This document shows positions 5,948-6,424 of a DNA stretch of 6,424 nt, piece by piece. Numbering within the stretch: position 1 is the first letter of the stretch; each line of letters starts with the position of its first letter. A model generated the notes under the pieces. That model saw nothing but the letters and a program-made list of their open reading frames with translations, ran no database searches and had not been told where the DNA came from. Both the position numbers and the translations under genes were made by a program. The stretch spans positions 1 through 6,424 of the forward strand of contig CAMNHG010000075.1 of assembly GCA_946539105.1 (NCBI GenBank). Direction: 5' to 3'. This DNA is from an uncultured Clostridia bacterium (lineage in GTDB: Bacteria > Bacillota > Clostridia > Oscillospirales > Acutalibacteraceae).

Positions 5948-6424
5948 TTAATTGCCGTACAAGCCGTCGGCTTCCAGCGTATCTATCGAATTATAGATTG
6001 ATGTCAGCATATAGGCTCTCATATTTCTTATTTCGGTTGTATTCCTTTCAAGTGAACTGATCACATATTCAATGTGCTCTGCGCTCAGCATTAACAAGCG
6101 TTGGCGAACGGTTGCTATAGAAATATCCCGCTTGCCAATCCGTACATAGCTCTCGTTTGAGCAATATGTATCGGTAATCAGATTTACGATTTCGTCAAGT
6201 ACACCGCCGTAATCCCGTTGTAATAATACCTCATATTCGATTTGATCTCGAATCTCCTCTTTCACCACACTGTATGAGATAGATTGATTGATATGACTAT
6301 CTTCAGTATAAATATATTCAGTATTGATTGGTGGTGATTTTCCGCATTCCAGGATGTTGGGTTTCATTACTCCTGAATGTTGATTATCATTGTTCTTGAA
6401 TAGTGAATTTGGAGATTCTTCAAA
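5948..6424 (-). CDS. Replication initiator / replisome organiser, C-terminal part (DUF6017-like), open at right edge
   Basis: The frame has no stop up to base 6424, so 158 residues are visible and the true start lies outside. The ATG at 6367 is internal: the frame continues upstream as FEESPNSLFKNNDNQHSGV. Its AGGAG-like sequence is only two bases from that ATG. The visible part has a polar, Asn-rich linker (about 1-50), then a helical domain with EIRDQIEYEVLLQRD, LDEIVNLITDTYCS, YVRIGKRDI, VRQRLLMLSAEHIEYVI and NTTEIRNMRAYMLTSIYN. This pattern is recognised as the C-terminal domain of RepA_N-type or replisome-organiser proteins of Firmicute plasmids and integrative elements. The N-terminal DNA-binding part would be off-window. 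The tail (NSIDTLEADGLYGN) is shorter than the usual YNAP...Y...HDLYG ending. It probably initiates replication of the excised element, and it is likely co-transcribed with the excisionase gene 12 bp downstream. Confidence 0.75.
   Translation of the reverse strand, partial: FEESPNSLFKNNDNQHSGVMKPNILECGKSPPINTEYIYTEDSHINQSISYSVVKEEIRDQIEYEVLLQRDYGGVLDEIVNLITDTYCSNESYVRIGKRDISIATVRQRLLMLSAEHIEYVISSLERNTTEIRNMRAYMLTSIYNSIDTLEADGLYGN

Noticed and set aside
6365..6367. ATG 6367 as the start of a 139-aa protein
   Set aside because: The frame stays open to the window edge with linker-like sequence, and the AGGAG is only two bases from this ATG. The visible domain is a known C-terminal domain.

Overview
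The window looks like a gut-type, moderately low-GC Firmicute, most likely a Clostridia member near Ruminococcus/Oscillospiraceae. This rests on GGAGG-type ribosome sites, AT-rich sigma-A-like promoters, a SARP-type two-component regulator and a Firmicute-style integrative element. The genus assignment is inference.

Left part (1-4392) appears to be resident chromosome. It starts with the 5' end of a secreted-protein gene on the minus strand, cut by the window edge. Diverging from it is a plus-strand gene for a membrane-anchored SpoIIE/RsbU-type PP2C phosphatase (309-1958). That gene converges on a minus-strand two-component operon: a seven-helix LytS-type histidine kinase (4119-2833), followed 18 bp later by a response regulator with a receiver domain and a SARP-like winged-helix domain (2814-2017). 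A 14-bp perfect hairpin at 1970-2010 separates the converging genes and can end transcription both ways. In the 5' region of the secreted-protein gene, two GGGGGACAAA copies with an 11-bp period sit 9 bp from a TATAAT box. This is the layout expected of a SARP-class operator, so the regulator in this window may control that gene.

Right part (about 4393-6424) is one end of an integrative mobile element, all on the minus strand: the C-terminal part of a replication-initiator/replisome-organiser protein (open at the right edge), a 58-aa excisionase-like HTH protein, and a 389-aa tyrosine integrase with its own promoter. Past the integrase come two TTTGACTGCA direct repeats (likely arm-type sites). 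Then comes a short sequence reading, on the minus strand, as the last ~15 nt of a tRNA including CCA, directly followed by a strong terminator hairpin. I read this as the element junction: the element entered the 3' end of a tRNA gene (probably tRNA-Leu by its end sequence), leaving the tRNA tail and terminator here. The intact tRNA would lie at the far end, outside the window.

The 365-bp gap 4120-4484 holds, from left to right: the kinase leader and promoter, a 7-bp-arm palindrome, a GC-richer stretch that may be a dispersed repeat, the terminator, the tRNA tail and the arm sites. Nothing here clearly amounts to a new defence or biosynthetic system. The most testable ideas are the SARP operator, the tRNA-tail junction and the LytS/SARP pairing.
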